64,000 nucleotides of DNA from Ooceraea biroi (lineage: Eukaryota; Arthropoda; Insecta; Hymenoptera; Formicidae), in the NCBI RefSeq assembly GCF_003672135.1, contig NC_039517.1, forward strand, positions 12,548,601 through 12,612,600, given 5' to 3'. The position numbers and the translations under genes are program-made. The notes under the pieces are model-generated. The model was given only the letters and a program-made list of their open reading frames with translations, was not told the origin of the DNA and made no database searches. Shown here in pieces: positions 20,091-32,747 of this stretch (position 1 is the first letter of the stretch; every line of letters starts with the position of its first letter).

Positions 20091-20890
20091 TTCAGTTCAA
20101 TTACTAGACATTCCTTCTCTACATATACTCGTGTAATGACCATCCTCAATACATAAACCACTATGAAATATAGCATTCATAAGCTTATACGTTTGTCTAG
20201 CTATTAAAACTTTAGTTGTAGGAATAGTACATATATTAAATTTACGTATTGCTTTCACCATTTTATCATCTTGAGATGAAAATAATACTAAACGAATAAT
20301 AACTATATCTTTCGTTACTGTTAATTCGTTCTTAAACAAAATATCATTTCCTGTACACTGTTCGCATGACCCATCAGATTCACACCAATGTGAAACTGTA
20401 ACATTTAATAAATCATTAAGAGTATAGCTTTTTTCCCCAAATTGTTAATAGGTATTGAAATAACTACATCGTTACAAGTAAATTCCTTTGTATAATACAA
20501 GATTTACATCGACTAGTAGAAGTTACTTGATGCTCTACCAGTTGTCTTATACAATCATATTTAGTGTACAGGATTGTAAGAAACTGGAACACATCACGTT
20601 TTACATTTATTGAAAACGGTTCTCCTAAATATTGCCGTACTGCATATATGTGTTCAAATTGCACATTCCATTTTCATATCGATGCATCAACATTCTTAAA
20701 ACATCTGATTTATTACACTTCACCAATTGTTTTCTAATAGGACTTAAATGCATTAGACATTGTAATGCTGCATTTGCATAACACGAAACATTGTCTGTAT
20801 TTTGTAAACCATGTAAAACCCAAGCAACATTTTGTCGTAAGTTTTGATCGCCGTCCGGCGACGTGGTGCAACGTCTTCGCCGTCGCCGTC
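20091..20890 (-). pseudogene. Ubiquitin-specific protease (USP/UCH family)-like gene remnant
   Basis: On the minus strand the Cys box G-L-Q-N-T-D-N-V-S-C-Y-A-N-A-A-L-Q-C-L is intact near 20800. After a frameshift near 20660 it is followed by Y-L-G-E-P-F-S-x-N-V-K-R-D-V-x-x-F-L, a C-K-S-C half-finger and, after a further break near 20470, a C-E-S-D-G-S-C-E-Q-C second half-finger. The His box E-D-G-H-Y-T-S-I-C-R lies near 20115. So the catalytic Cys and His are both present but the frame is broken at least twice and the end is missing. Such stand-alone USP genes are repeated in hymenopteran genomes, possibly as transposon cargo; that is from memory, not tested. Confidence 0.65.
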
Positions 20891-20952
20891 CGGCGACGTG
20901 GTGCAACGTCGTCCCCGTCGTCGTCCGGCGACGTGGTGCAACGTCTTCGCCT
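20850..20952 (+). repeat. 35-bp tandem repeat, three copies
   Basis: Unit with core ccggcgacgtggtgcaacgtc at 20855, 20890 and 20925 (period 35). It is GC-rich in AT-rich surroundings and lies at the 5' edge of the USP-like remnant. A period of 35 shifts the reading frame with each copy. Confidence 0.9.
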
Positions 20953-20959
20953 TTAGTAT

Positions 20960-22598
20960 ATAAAATATACTATGTGCATCTAAATTATTTTTCTCCGTGC
21001 GATATTTGTGATTTGAATACATTTTTCACTTGCCTGTACATCACGGTAGATCCAAGCAACTGCCATCTCTGTGGCATTCCGATACTAGAGTTGCAGTCAG
21101 TAACCCATATCTCATGGTAAAACGTTGTCGCAGGAATTATGATTCACCTTGTATACATGTAACTTGACTTCATGCATGATATATTGAAGAAGTTTTATCG
21201 TATTGCACTATCGTCTGCAACGATGGACATACAATATTTAAGCAGTATTCGTTTTCCATATTTTTGCTGTCTACCTTTATGCTTCTTTATTAGCATTTTT
21301 GGAAGCCGTTCGCTTTTGCTGCTAAGCACTTATATACCTAATAAATCGTTCGCAAATATCGCAAATATCGCAAATATCGTTAGAATATCGCAAATGTCGA
21401 GAACGCATTAAAATGGAAATTAAAACATTAGTATCTTCTTATTTTTACAAGAGCTTTAGAATTATTACAATTTCATAAAATAACGAAGAACCTGACGGAG
21501 AATGCTACGGACACTTGAAAGTCGAAATACTTTTTGCTCTTTTTTTCTAAAAGGTCGATATCTCAATTAAAAAATTAGGTGCAAGAAGTTATACTAACGT
21601 TAAAGCATAGTAATATAGCAATGTTGAAAACTAGAAATCACAATATACAGCTGTAAAGGCACTATACAATGGGTTACAAATGTAAGATTTTAGATCTTAC
21701 AGAATTTGTGTGCAGACATTTGTACCTCAGGACATTTATACCTCCTAAAGGAGATGTCATCTTATACAGTTACCACCCTCAACAAATTGTTCGAAGCAAT
21801 AATCATCATTCAAGTGCATCATTATTCAATGTTTTCTCATTACACTATGACACGCAAAATTATTAATCACATCTTTTTGTCAACTTTTTCAGCAAGTTTT
21901 GATAAACCGGTTGGCAACATATGCTGTTTCGTCGATAAAAAGACATGTTCCAGTTTAATGCGTTACTTTGAATTTTAAAGTCAAATTTCTGATATCATGT
22001 GGCTGACTGCAAACGAGCTGCGATAATATAGTTACATGTTAATATTGGTGCGTTAACCTATTATTGCAAGGAACGCCATTTCATTTCATGTGATTTCAGG
22101 TATTACAATAATGAAATTCTTTTTATTCACGACAAGTATTTTATTTAAAGTTTTATTAGAATACTATTATTTTATTTCATATAAATTATTGCTCTTTTGT
22201 TATATAAAATTTGCTCGTTCCTTGTTTATTTTAAATGTTCTTAGGATATTTCATTTATTAAAATTGCACGAGATAACATGCATAATTTTCAGCATTTACA
22301 AAGCACATATAAATAAAAATGTCATTTACGAAATTGTCGCTGATTTACGTATCGACAATGAAGAATATTCTCCTGCTACAATGTAAAATAGTTATAAAAA
22401 AAAGTTTAAGTTTTCGTAATTTTTTAATACTTTTGTACCTTTGTAAAAGTATATATTATATTACATCATATCAGCACATGATGGAAGAAATAGTTCTACT
22501 AATATAATTTCCAAAATCACTCAGCTGAAACTTAATTGCTTTTAATGAATCATGGCATGTTGTTTCTTTTTTCTCATGTTACTCTCGAATTAACGCAA
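20960..22598. other. AT-rich intergenic region, no gene recognised
   Basis: Contains a short 9-bp repeat (tcgcaaata, 21355-21395). ORFs here are Phe/Ile/Tyr-rich and look like chance reading of AT-rich DNA. Confidence 0.5.
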
Positions 22599-25500
22599 CT
22601 AATTAGTCTTCTTCGCATGTAACAACTTGTAATGATTTCTATTTATCATTTTTATCACAAAACGTGCGATAAACACCGCAATAGTAATAATGGCTGCCGC
22701 GCAAAGCAAAAGACATGCGGCCACATCGATGAGGTATATTTGCCACCAGGCCAAATCCATGGCGGGCGATCGTAAGACATCGTCGCCATATTTGAGCACG
22801 TAGTCGATCCAATAATTTGCGGTGTCAACAGGGCTAAGCGATTGATCATGGAATCTTCGGGATAAATTTTTAATAGTCTCTCTAAAAATGAAGACAGAAA
22901 AATGTTATATTATCAAAGAGCAATTAGGACATAGAGTCAAAGATGAAGCAACGAAACCAAATCATGCAAATACAGGATAATGATAATAAATATACACAGC
23001 ACGCATTTCAGTTAGACAAAAAATAATAAACTGTCAAGAGCAAATTGTATCACACTTTAATCCTGCACACCTATTATGTAAGAAGTGCAAGACATAAAAT
23101 GCGCAACAATATGTTGCTCACAAATTATTGTAACCGTTGTTACATAAGATAATAAGAGAAGATAATCTCTCTTACATGTATCTCGGGTCGTGCAAGATCG
23201 CATTCAGGGCTACATCCATGTCTTTCTCAGTGATCTTATAGACATCCAGTTTCACAGCAATATTTTTCGCGACGTTAGTGTCGATGTTGTTATACTGATC
23301 CATACACAGTGGCATACCAATCATGGGAACACCATAGATTATTGCTTCAAAGATGCCCATGATCCCACCATGAGTAATGAAGGCTCTTATATTGGGATGA
23401 TCTACAACATTGTATTGATACTAGTAAGGTTCCGTAATTTCTACAAAATAATCCGGATAAAAGATACAATGTGCATATTTCATAAAATTTATGTGAAATA
23501 GTAGTTACATGTGGCTAGTTTAGAAACATTTAATAATGAAAACTTTTAATGTATATGAAATTATATTATAATCGTGTTTAATTTAACTAATGCAATACAT
23601 AATTGATTAAATATGAATGATGTGACTCACTTAATACTTTAAGTTGCGGCAACCAAGAGAACGTACGAATATTTTCGGGTAAGCCAGGCGGCAATTTCTT
23701 CGGATTCGGTACCTTCATTAGAACTCGTACAGGTGCAATCTTGCCCAAGGAGGCGTAAAAGACATCTAAAATTTTGCGCGGAAACGTTTCGATGAGGATC
23801 ATCGAGCCGAACGTGAAGTACACAAAACCGTCTTTACTATCGTCCATCCATTTCTTTAATTCCTGTAAAGATAGGATTATTAAATGCTCTTGCGACTCAT
23901 TCCACTTGTTTTTTTTTCTCCTTATACTTTAAACGAAAAGTACCTAAAATTATGGAACAATTAAGCACAAGATATTTAATGGAACAGCTATACTGTGATT
24001 CGTAAGAAATATCAGTTGGAGGATGAATGAAACAAAATTAAATGCATACCGGAACTGGAAAATGAAAATCACGCTGCTCTTTTCGCAATTTTCTTGGATT
24101 TGTTACTCTTCTATTTTGCAACTGCAAATCACGCAATCATTTTATCGGCAAAACAGTTTATGGAATAGAGTGACTCATTTTAATTTCATCCTTGTTTTGC
24201 AAAGCAGTGTCATTGATATTTGTGAGAAAGAAGAAGGCAAGGGTGTTATCAAATCTAGTCGAGTGTTATCCAATAGTTTTGTTAGTGATAACGCGTAAGT
24301 GTGCAAAAGTAAAAATGGTTTCAGATATCGAAAGGATTTTCATACGTGCGACAACGGCGAATCGTCCTCTCGGATATGGATTCCGCCTATTTGAACGAGA
24401 GCAGGTGTCATCGGTAGGATCCCATTCAGAGCAATATGAGAGTTGATGAGGACCAGTGCTGGGTTCATATTCCGGATGCTTGGCAGGTTCGGTCCGAGGT
24501 ACTTTCTCACCATATCATCTTGTGGTATCGTGAGATAGTGGAAATACAACTTGCAGTAGAGAAAGGAGAAGACATTGTATATACGTTGCCACAAGTTCAT
24601 TGAAAAGTTCACATTCCCACAGTTATTTGGTATGAACGCGAGGTTCTCGGGCTGAGCGATTAATTCATGAAGCCATGGATACATCGACGTTGTGCTGACT
24701 CCAATCACGGGTATGTTTAACAAATGGGCGATAGCCGCAAAGCAAGGTGAACCAAAAATCTGATATAAACAGAATAAATTTATGTTGCTATCTGAGAAAC
24801 GTCAGTTGCTTTTAAAAAAGTTCGAATTACTGTTAGGTTAACAATGAGTGTCGGGAATTTGTAAATTGTGATATAGATAATAATGATCGATATATCGATA
24901 AAATGTCAGTGAAGTCTAAGGTTTACATAAGAACTAAAGTTTAATGACAACTATATGAAAACTTATGCTGTTATACAGGGTGTCCCGGGTTTTAACCGAC
25001 AAACTGTGGGAGCATATTCTACTAGTGGAAATAAGAAAAAATTCTTATATCGAGTTTGCTTAGAAATGCTTTATTACAAAGTTATAAACCAATATTGAAA
25101 AGAAATATGAGATAAGTAACAACGGATTTTTTCACAAAAATAAAAATTATGTACGCAATGATTTAGTGACTCATTTCAAAATGTTGTCCTTGCACATCGA
25201 TACAAGCTAGACATCGACGTAGTACAGAATTTGTTACAGTACGACATTCCTGAAAATTTTGTTGCATCTCAGTAACTGAATTAGTAATTCGTTGCTTTAA
25301 ATCTTCAAGCGAGATTACTTTTGTACTGTAAACTTTATTTTTTAAAGTTCCCCATAAATAAAAATCAAGAGGCGTTAAATCGGGCGATCTTGGAGGCCAG
25401 AAAACCGGTCCTCCTCGACCAATCCACCTATGAGCATAATGTTCATCTAACCAGTTTCTAACTTGTACGTAATTGCAAATGGGTATTACTAAACACAGAA

Positions 25501-26526
25501 CTATCTGGTACTCTCCTGTTAGGAAATCTACGTTGATACTCTCGTACGGCAGCTCGTGCATTTCCGTCACAGAATCCGTACACGAAATGAATATCAGTGT
25601 ATTCCTCATTTGAAAACACTTTTGGCATTCTGATAGTAATTGCTAGTTCACACGACGATTGAAATCTAACAGCTACTGTTGTGAAAGTAACAATCATACT
25701 GAATCGTTTCAACATAGTGAACATGAATACATGTGAATACACATAACATAAACATCTTCGACCTTTCAAATTCTACACTATGTTCCGTTGTTACTTATCT
25801 CATATTTCTTTTCAATATTGGTTTATAACTTTGTAATAAAGCATTTCTAAGCAAACTCGATATAAGAATTTTTTCTGATTTCCACTAGTAGAATATGCTC
25901 CCGTAGTTTGTCGGTTAAAACCCGGGACACCCTGTATATGTATTATATTTTATATTATATTATATTGTGTTAAAGAGTGAATGTATCCTTTTTATTGCTA
26001 TGCTGGTTCTTGAAAGAACCTTTGATTGTCTTCGTTGTAATTATAAGATGGATTCTAGCTCGTTACAAGTTTTAAAGTAATTTCCGAAAACATACACCAA
26101 AATAATGTTCTGTACCTCCATAATCATCGCGTCGTAGGGTGGATTCTTTGGTGGATTGTGCACCAGGTTTTGTATTACCAGACTTCCCAGATGGGTTTCA
26201 CAAATATCATTACCAAATGCTGTCGCGATACATTTCCCTACATTTGTGTGCGCTAGTTCTTGCAGCATATATTCATATGTCACATTGTTCAATAAGGATA
26301 GAAAAACTGGCACTTTTGCGATATCGGTATAATTCGGATAGGGTTTTTTCTGTGGATATGCACTGATTATGTCGATCTGATGTCCTTTATCGGCCAATCC
26401 CTTCATCAGGCCCTCCAGCATAATAAAGCGGCTTTTACCTTGATTCGGAAACATCCCAAGGAAACGATATGCACTGCAAACCACCAGCGACAATAGCGAC
26501 ACAAGTATCATCAGCAGCACTCGCAT
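22599..26526 (-). CDS. UDP-glycosyltransferase (insect UGT), complete five-exon gene
   Basis: Exons on the minus strand: 26526-26116, 24759-24346, 23862-23631, 23401-23176 and 22881-22599. All have GT..AG borders and sum to 1566 nt (521 residues plus stop), the usual UGT size. ATG 26526 begins a signal peptide (about residues 1-18). The UGT signature is intact: F-I-T-H-G-G ... G-V-P-M-I-G-M-P-L ... D-Q-Y-N-N in exon 4. Exon 5 has a membrane anchor and ends K-K-T-N, a dilysine ER-retrieval motif. The enzyme class moves sugar from UDP-sugars to small lipophilic compounds in the ER. Oddity: codon 33 (26428-26430) is CGC, Arg, in G-K-S-R-F where the family has the catalytic His. A 959-bp transposon lies in intron 1. 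An in-frame upstream Met at 26571 is less likely. Confidence 0.9.
24976..25934 (-). mobile_element. Internally deleted TA-flanked transposon (mariner/Tc1 type) in UGT intron 1
   Basis: 959 bp, starting CAGGGTGTCCCGGG with matching inverted end, TIRs about 150 bp (24976-25125 / 25785-25934), TA on both sides. The minus strand holds a transposase start (V-F-S-N-E-E-Y-T-D-I-H-F-V-Y-G-F) joined after about 60 codons to a C-terminal part (F-W-P-P-R-S-P-D-L-T-P-L-D-F-Y-L-W-G) that carries the last catalytic Asp region. The middle is deleted, so it is non-autonomous. Confidence 0.85.
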
Positions 26527-27490
26527 TTTTATTTTTATAAACTTTGTTACGTAAATTCGGATTTGACACACATAGAAGACTGAAGATCTCGTGTTTTGAA
26601 TTTATTTAAATTCTGCTGTTTTTTATTTTGTATTAATTTTCTTAATTATTTTTCATTTTTGTTAGTATTCAAATGTTCAACCTAATATGGCAATATAAAA
26701 AATAAGCAAATAAAAAAGAAATATTAAAAAGTGCAAAATGACGAATATAAAGTTGAAGCGGAGCAATCACCGCAACATGTGCCAGTCTTAAAACAGAATA
26801 ACACTGTAGTGACCAGTGCAGTCTTGCCAGATGGGCCGCTTTCTCGCGCATGCGCGCGATTTACGCGCGCACCTGATACAGTGCTGTATCATCACAGTAT
26901 ACTTATATACAGTAGGAACAACGAGCGTCGGCACCTTTGATCTTTTTCAGCCGATCTTTTAGATTCCGCCATGTCTTTGGGCGGCAAGTAGCGTATCAAT
27001 AATATTAGAAACCACCACTATCAGTAAATATTTTTAATTTTCACAAATGATAAAGATAAGATTTTAGATATAAATGGATATGTTAAGGAGAGGTATAATA
27101 AAGGAGAAGTATAAATTATATTTTATATCTTAATTATATGTTAAGGAAAGGTAAGTATAAATTATATTTTATAATAACTAATTGTAGTGTGTAAGATATT
27201 ATTATTATATAATTTATATAATAAACTTTGAAAAATTAGAAACAAACATTTGGTTATATATCAAGCGACGCGGTAGCGTCACGACGCCAAGTACATAATA
27301 AAAAATAAGGTTCCAAACAATGAGAGTCACTGCATAAACATCGAGCGTTACAAAGTTCAGTGCATAGACGTCGAGCGCTACCGCATAGCTTATCTGGAAT
27401 TCATATCATTTGACAGGTCACATAAACTTGTGATGAAAATAATTCAGGAACTACAGCCGTTATCAAAAATCTAACGGCACTTTTATTATA
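26527..27490. other. Upstream region of the UGT gene, no gene seen
   Basis: Has a GC-rich patch with gcgcatgcgcgcg (26846-26865), a hairpin tgatacagtgctgtatca (26874-26891) and a roughly 50-bp tandem duplication of gtataaattatattttat (27105-27175). The UGT promoter should lie here. Confidence 0.4.
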
Positions 27491-28775
27491 TTGGGTCGTC
27501 CGGAAAGTTCGTGCCGATTTTGAAGGAAAATTCAAAGGCAACATTTTTTTATGTCGATAAATATTTATTGACTTATGTACGCACCGTTTTGTTTCACAAC
27601 CTTTGTCCATCTTTCATGCAACTGGAAGATTCCATTCTCTTAGAACTTCTTAGGTTTCTCGGCGAAAAACTCCTCAAGGTGGTTTTTTATGTCGATCAAA
27701 GAGTTGAAGTTCTTGCCGCTAAGAGAATTTTGCAAAGACCTAAATAAGTGAAAGTCTGAAGGTGCAATGTCTGATGAATACGGTGGGTGAGGTAGCACAT
27801 CCCAGCCAAACTCCAACAATTTTTGTCGGGTAGTCAAAGAAACATGAGGTCTGGCATTGTCCTGATGGAACACGACGCTCTTCCTATTAGCTAATTCTGG
27901 ACGTTTTTCCTGAATCGCTGTCTTTAATTCGTCCAGTTGCGAGCAGTACTTATCTGCATTTATCATTTGGTTGTGCGGTAGGAGCTCATAATATAGGATT
28001 CCTTTCCAATCCCACCAGACACAGAGCATGACTTTTTTTGGATGAAGGCCGGCTTTCGGAGTGGTTAATGCTGGTTCATTTCGCTTACCCCAGGATCTTT
28101 TTCGTTCTACATTGTTGTAAATGATCCATTTTTCGTCACCCGTCACTAATTATTCAAAAATGGTACGTTTGCGTTGCGCTTGTACAGCGAGTCGCAGATG
28201 GAAATGCGATCCATTAAATTTTTTCGGCCAAATTATGCGGAACCCATACATCATAGCGACTTACGTAACCAAGCTTCACTACATGATCGTGGACAGTGGT
28301 TTTCGATATTTTCAGTATCTCTGCTAATTCACGTGTCGTGTAGCGCGGGTTATTCTCGATCAGTGTCTTGATTTGGTCATCATCAGTAGTAGAGGGTCTG
28401 CCCGAGCGTTCTTGGTCTTTAAGGTTAAAATCACCAGCTCTAAACTTAGCGAACCACTTACGTACGGTTCTTTCAGCTAAAGCGCCTTCTCCGTAAACAG
28501 AACATATCGAATTTGTTGCTTGTGAGGCATTTTTGCCTTTCCGGTAATAGAAAAGCATCAAGTGTCTAAAATGTTCTTTGTTTTCTTCCATCTTCAAAAG
28601 AGTACAAAACTGACACGAATCAATTTATCTCAAACAACTTTTTTCCTAAAGATGCGTTGAAATGTCACCTTTAAGCATATGTATATAAATCGTATGTTTT
28701 CAATAACATTGATATATTCAGACATGTTCCAACGCCATCTATTAAAAATCGGCACGAACTTTCCGGACGACCCAA
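27491..28775 (-). mobile_element. Mariner element (1285 bp), decayed
   Basis: Bounded by TTGGGTCGTCCGGAAAGTTC and its complement with TA duplications (27489-27490, 28776-28777). The transposase on the minus strand starts at 28597 or the next Met; the first segment gives an N-terminal HTH region and a W-V-P-H-N-L linker. A frameshift near 28215 and another near 28148 precede the catalytic part, which keeps T-G-D-E-K-W, H-Q-D-N-A-R-P-H and S-D-I-A-P-S-D-F-H-L (DD34D pattern). Two small lesions only, but not functional as read. Confidence 0.9.
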
Positions 28776-29279
28776 TATAATATGGGTGCAAGCTTTCGAT
28801 TGCGACCAATTTGAATAAGAATGATACAGTCAGTCCTGAGATATTGTAATCGTTATGTTAAAATTGACGTTTCATTTTCCATTTCCGTGGGATTTCAGAC
28901 CACTCACGTACATATGTTCGCACATACACATATAAAGCGATTTTGTCACTCAAGCTGCCGTTCACACATGCATGATTTAATTTATTATAAATTAAAATTG
29001 ATTTTAATACTTGGATAATGTTTTATTTTAAAATAAATATATAAATTGCAAAAACTATAAAAAATTTAAATTTAATCGTTTCAAATGTAACCATCATAAT
29101 ACCAAAATACGTTTAATGATACTAAAAAATAATTAAAATGACCGATTTTAAAATTAAAGCTGTATCTGGAAAATATATATATACGTACTAAAGGTACGGA
29201 ATGGTAAATAATAAATACTTTGAAAATACAAAGATATAGTTGGCCCCAAAATGCTAAAATTGCATGTATTTCTGTAAGA
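28776..29279. other. Spacer; from 28889 onward it is the left arm of giant inverted repeat 1
   Basis: No gene. 28889 pairs with 39716, the last base before the N gap. Confidence 0.6.
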
Positions 29280-29411
29280 GAGGAAGAGAGAGAGAGAGAG
29301 TGCGTGAGAGAGAGTGCGCGAGAGAGAGTGCGCGAGAGAGAGAGCGCGCGAGAGAGAGAGAGCGCGCGAGAGAGAGAGAGAGCGCGCGAGAGAGAGAGAG
29401 CGCGCGAGAGA
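29280..29411 (+). repeat. (GA)n/(GC)n compound microsatellite, 3' side of the LINE
   Basis: Alternating gagagagag and gcgcgcga blocks. The same compound repeat stands on the other side of the LINE (32375-32500). Confidence 0.9.
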
Positions 29412-32374
29412 TTGATTGATTGATTGTGTCTATATTTAGCATCTGCTACTTTTGCATAAATCACAATACACATGCATCATATGTATCACATGCAAATCCC
29501 ATTACACAATTCATGTTATAAACAATTCTTATCATAAATAAAAAGAAAATAAATACAATAAATAAATACCTAAATCTTCACAAATAAAATAAACTATAGT
29601 TACAATACCATTTCCTTCTTTTATCTAATCCTATCCTATTTTTTCTTTATATGTTTCGCTAGTTTCATCTTAAACTCTTTCATTTTCGATATCGTTTGTA
29701 TTTCTATTGGGATCTTGTTAAACAATTGGAATCCATTATATATTAAATTCTTATGCGCTGTTAATGTTCTTGTTCTTTCTATTGCTAATTCCATATTGTT
29801 CCTAGTGTTATATACATGTTTCTCATTTATTCTCCTTATTTCAGCAGATAAATATTTTGGCACCATGTTATTTTTCATCTTATATACCATTATACATACA
29901 TTATATTCCATCCTTTGTCTTACACTCATAAAACACAATGCCTCCAACATGTCTTTAATCGCTGTATACCTATTTACATCTAGTATTATACGCATTGCAC
30001 GATTTTGTGTTTTCTGTAACATTTCCATTAATCCTTGATTGAAATTTAACATTATGCTACTACAATATTCATAGTGTGGCGCAATTATAGTTTTATATAT
30101 TAACACCTTTGCATAACTACTTAATGTTTTTCTCATTCTACCTAGAAAACCTATTTTCTTACCTACTTTTTTAGCTATATACCATGCATGCTTCTCGAAA
30201 GTTAAATGTTTATCAATTACTATTCCTAAATACTTCGTATCTTGTACCTCTATAACTGCTTCCTTCTCTATGCATATATTATAATTTGTTCTCATTTTTA
30301 TTTTTCTGGGGTCACTAATAATCATAAATACTGTTTTTTTTTTATTAATTTTTAAAGAATTTTTCTTTAACCATTCTGTCAGTGCATTTAAAATTTCATT
30401 CAAAGTTTGTATTATAAAATTATTATCGTCACTATATACATATATTATTTTGTCATCTGCAAAAAGTCTAAAGCTACATGTTTTACCTCTATAAATCTTA
30501 ATAATGTCATTAATATATAAAATAAACAACAGTGGTCCTAACACAGAACCCTGAGGTACTCCTGGTTTAATTTCAAGCTTTTGAGATAATTCTTCCCCAA
30601 TTTTGACTTGTTGAATTCTATTTTCTAGATATGATTCAAACCATTTCAATACAGTTCCCCCTATACCGTACATTTTCAACTTTTTTAACAATTCTTTCCG
30701 ATCAATGGTTTCAAATGCTCTTTTGATATCTATAAATACTACTCCTATTTTTTCATTCCTATCCAATCTCTGCCTCCATTCTATAAGCGTTTTTTGAATT
30801 GCGGTTTCGCACGAATGTCCCGCTCTAAATCCTGACTGCTCTTCAATCAATATGTCATTCTCATTAATATATTCGAGCAATTGGTCTTTCACTACTTGCT
30901 CTAAAACCTTTTCATATACCGGTAACGTATTTATCGGCCTATAATCCTCCGCCTTATTACTGCCATTTACTTTTGGAATTGGTGTAATTATTGAGTTCTT
31001 CCAACTTCCCGGTACCTTGCCTTCTTGCAAAGATTTATTTATTAATTCAATTATGGGCTCCTTGTTTGTCTTCCATGTCATTTTGATTATCTCTGTTGTG
31101 ACTCCCTCTCCTCCTCCTTTTTTTATATCTAATCCATTTATTATTTTATCTAATTGTTTCTCTGCCATTTGTTTAAATTCGTTCATTTCACTATTACATT
31201 CTCTTTCGTATTCCATTTGTGTACTTTGTACTCTTTGTATTTCATTCACAATATCATTCACGCTATCTATAAAGAATCCATTAAATTTATTTGCAATTTC
31301 TTTCTTCTTTACATAAGTATGCCCATCAAATTCTATACTTTTGATTTCCTCCTTTATTTTCTTATTACCTATTAAATCTTTTAATGATTTCCACATTTCC
31401 TTTGGTTTATTTCTTTTCTTATCTATGGTCCTCTCATAATACTCTCTCTTCTTTTCCCTAATCTTTCCTACTATATCATTCCTACAACTCCTATACTCCC
31501 TCCAATCCTCTTCCGTTTTTGATTCTACCGCTTTTCTATATTTCCGATCCCTATCTCCCAACATCCCCCTCACCCCTCCATCCATCCATCCCTTATCTTT
31601 CCATTTTACAGGCATACTTTTCTTCATTTTGGGCGCGATTTCATCTACTGTCTCCATTATACTAACCATTATGTTATTTGCCATTTGATCTATTTCATTG
31701 TTACAATTAACCCTTTCTTTTAGCTTATTGTTTAATATAATTTTAAACCGTTCTTGATTGAAGTTGCAATAATCTCTTTTGTGATATATAATCAATTCTT
31801 CTTTTTCCTTTTCATTCGCCATATTAACTTGAATCTTCACTATGTTATGATCTGTAATCTTTGGAGTTTGTAATACTTCTGTCGTAACAAGGAAGTTTGA
31901 GAATACTACATCTATGATGGTCTCTGAGTCTCTTTCATATCTCGTGGGTTCCTGCACACATTGTTTCATTCCCAGTCTACTCATTTCCCTACTAAGCCTT
32001 TTCGTATAATGATTTACTTTACTCATATCTATATTGATATCTCCTAACATTATCACATGCCCTTCATCCACCAACCTCTCACACTGACTAACAAATAACT
32101 CAATAAACTTACCATCACTTGTACTTGGTGAGTGGTATGTATTACCGATTATGATATCTTCACCCTATCCTATGCTCACTTGTACTATATTCATCCACAT
32201 CACCTGTTTATTGTCTGTGTCTTCCTTATTTTCTATTATTTTATAATTTATTTCTTTTTTTACGTAAGTTAGAACCCCACCAGTTCGTCGATTTTTTGTG
32301 TTTGTTCTAACTACCCTATAATTTCTAATACTAATTTCCATATCTTTTATTTCTTCATGTACATCTTCATGTAC
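29412..32374 (-). mobile_element. Non-LTR retrotransposon (LINE, APE plus RT), 5'-truncated, inside a microsatellite
   Basis: On the minus strand coding begins near 32342 with part of the AP-endonuclease (G-G-V-L-T-Y-V-K), passes one in-frame TAG at 32165-32167, then runs open from 32074 to 29636 (812 codons). Endonuclease motif G-D-I-N-I-D, then reverse transcriptase with G-V-P-Q-G-S-V-L-G-P-L-L-F and F-A-D-D-K, where F-A-D-D carries the catalytic Asp pair. The C-terminal part has the usual K-Y-L-G and R-A-M-R-I motifs. The 3' end is a caatcaatcaat tail. I would place it near the CR1/Jockey group but am not sure. Both borders are the same CT/CG microsatellite, so no ordinary target duplication can be seen. 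Confidence 0.85.
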
Positions 32375-32500
32375 AGAGAGAGAGAGTGCGCGCGAGAGAG
32401 AGAGCGCGCGCGAGAGAGAGAGAGAGCGCGCGAGAGAGAGAGAGCGCTCGAGAGAGAGAGAGCGCGCGAGAGAGAGAGAGTGCGCGAGAGAGAGAGAGCG
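32375..32500 (+). repeat. (GA)n/(GC)n compound microsatellite, 5' side of the LINE
   Basis: Same composition as 29280-29411. It begins about 20 bases inside an intron of the gene below. Confidence 0.9.
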
Positions 32501-32521
32501 CCAAAAGTAGTAAAATATTAC

Positions 32522-32747
32522 CTTGTCTATTGGCTACGGGAACATTATCGGCGACGGGAGCAGCGGCGGCGACGGGATTGTCTTCGTACTCCATTTCGTC
32601 CGAAAAGGATAAATCCTTTAGAAAGTCCTCTTCGTCTATATTTATCTGTAGGTTCAAATAATAAATTTATTAGTATAATAACACAATGCACTTTAATAAA
32701 ATATTAACAATATTAAAAATACTTACATTTCGTTTTTCTCTTGACAT
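32522..32747 (-). CDS. First two exons of an unknown gene (partial)
   Basis: Exon 1 (32747-32727) encodes M-S-R-E-K-R-N and ends at gtaagt. Exon 2 (32645-32522) follows a tacag acceptor and encodes an acidic stretch (I-D-E-E-D-F-L ... F-S-D-E-M-E) and then an Ala/Pro/Val-rich tail, ending at gtaatatt. The following intron holds the microsatellite and LINE; no third exon was found downstream. The basic-then-acidic start resembles the N-terminus of some domesticated transposases, but this is too little to name it. A one-base shorter copy is at 35899-36121 (+) in the other arm. Confidence 0.4.

Noticed and set aside
22090..22507. Phe/Ile/Tyr-rich ORFs upstream of the UGT end
   Set aside because: Typical of AT-rich non-coding DNA; no start context, domain or splice structure.
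29220..29473. ORFs of R-E-R-E or S-L-S-L repeats, also at 32357-32707, 35938-36287, 39150-39422, 49512-50061 and 61736-62269
   Set aside because: They are six-frame readings of GA/CT microsatellites with no other content.
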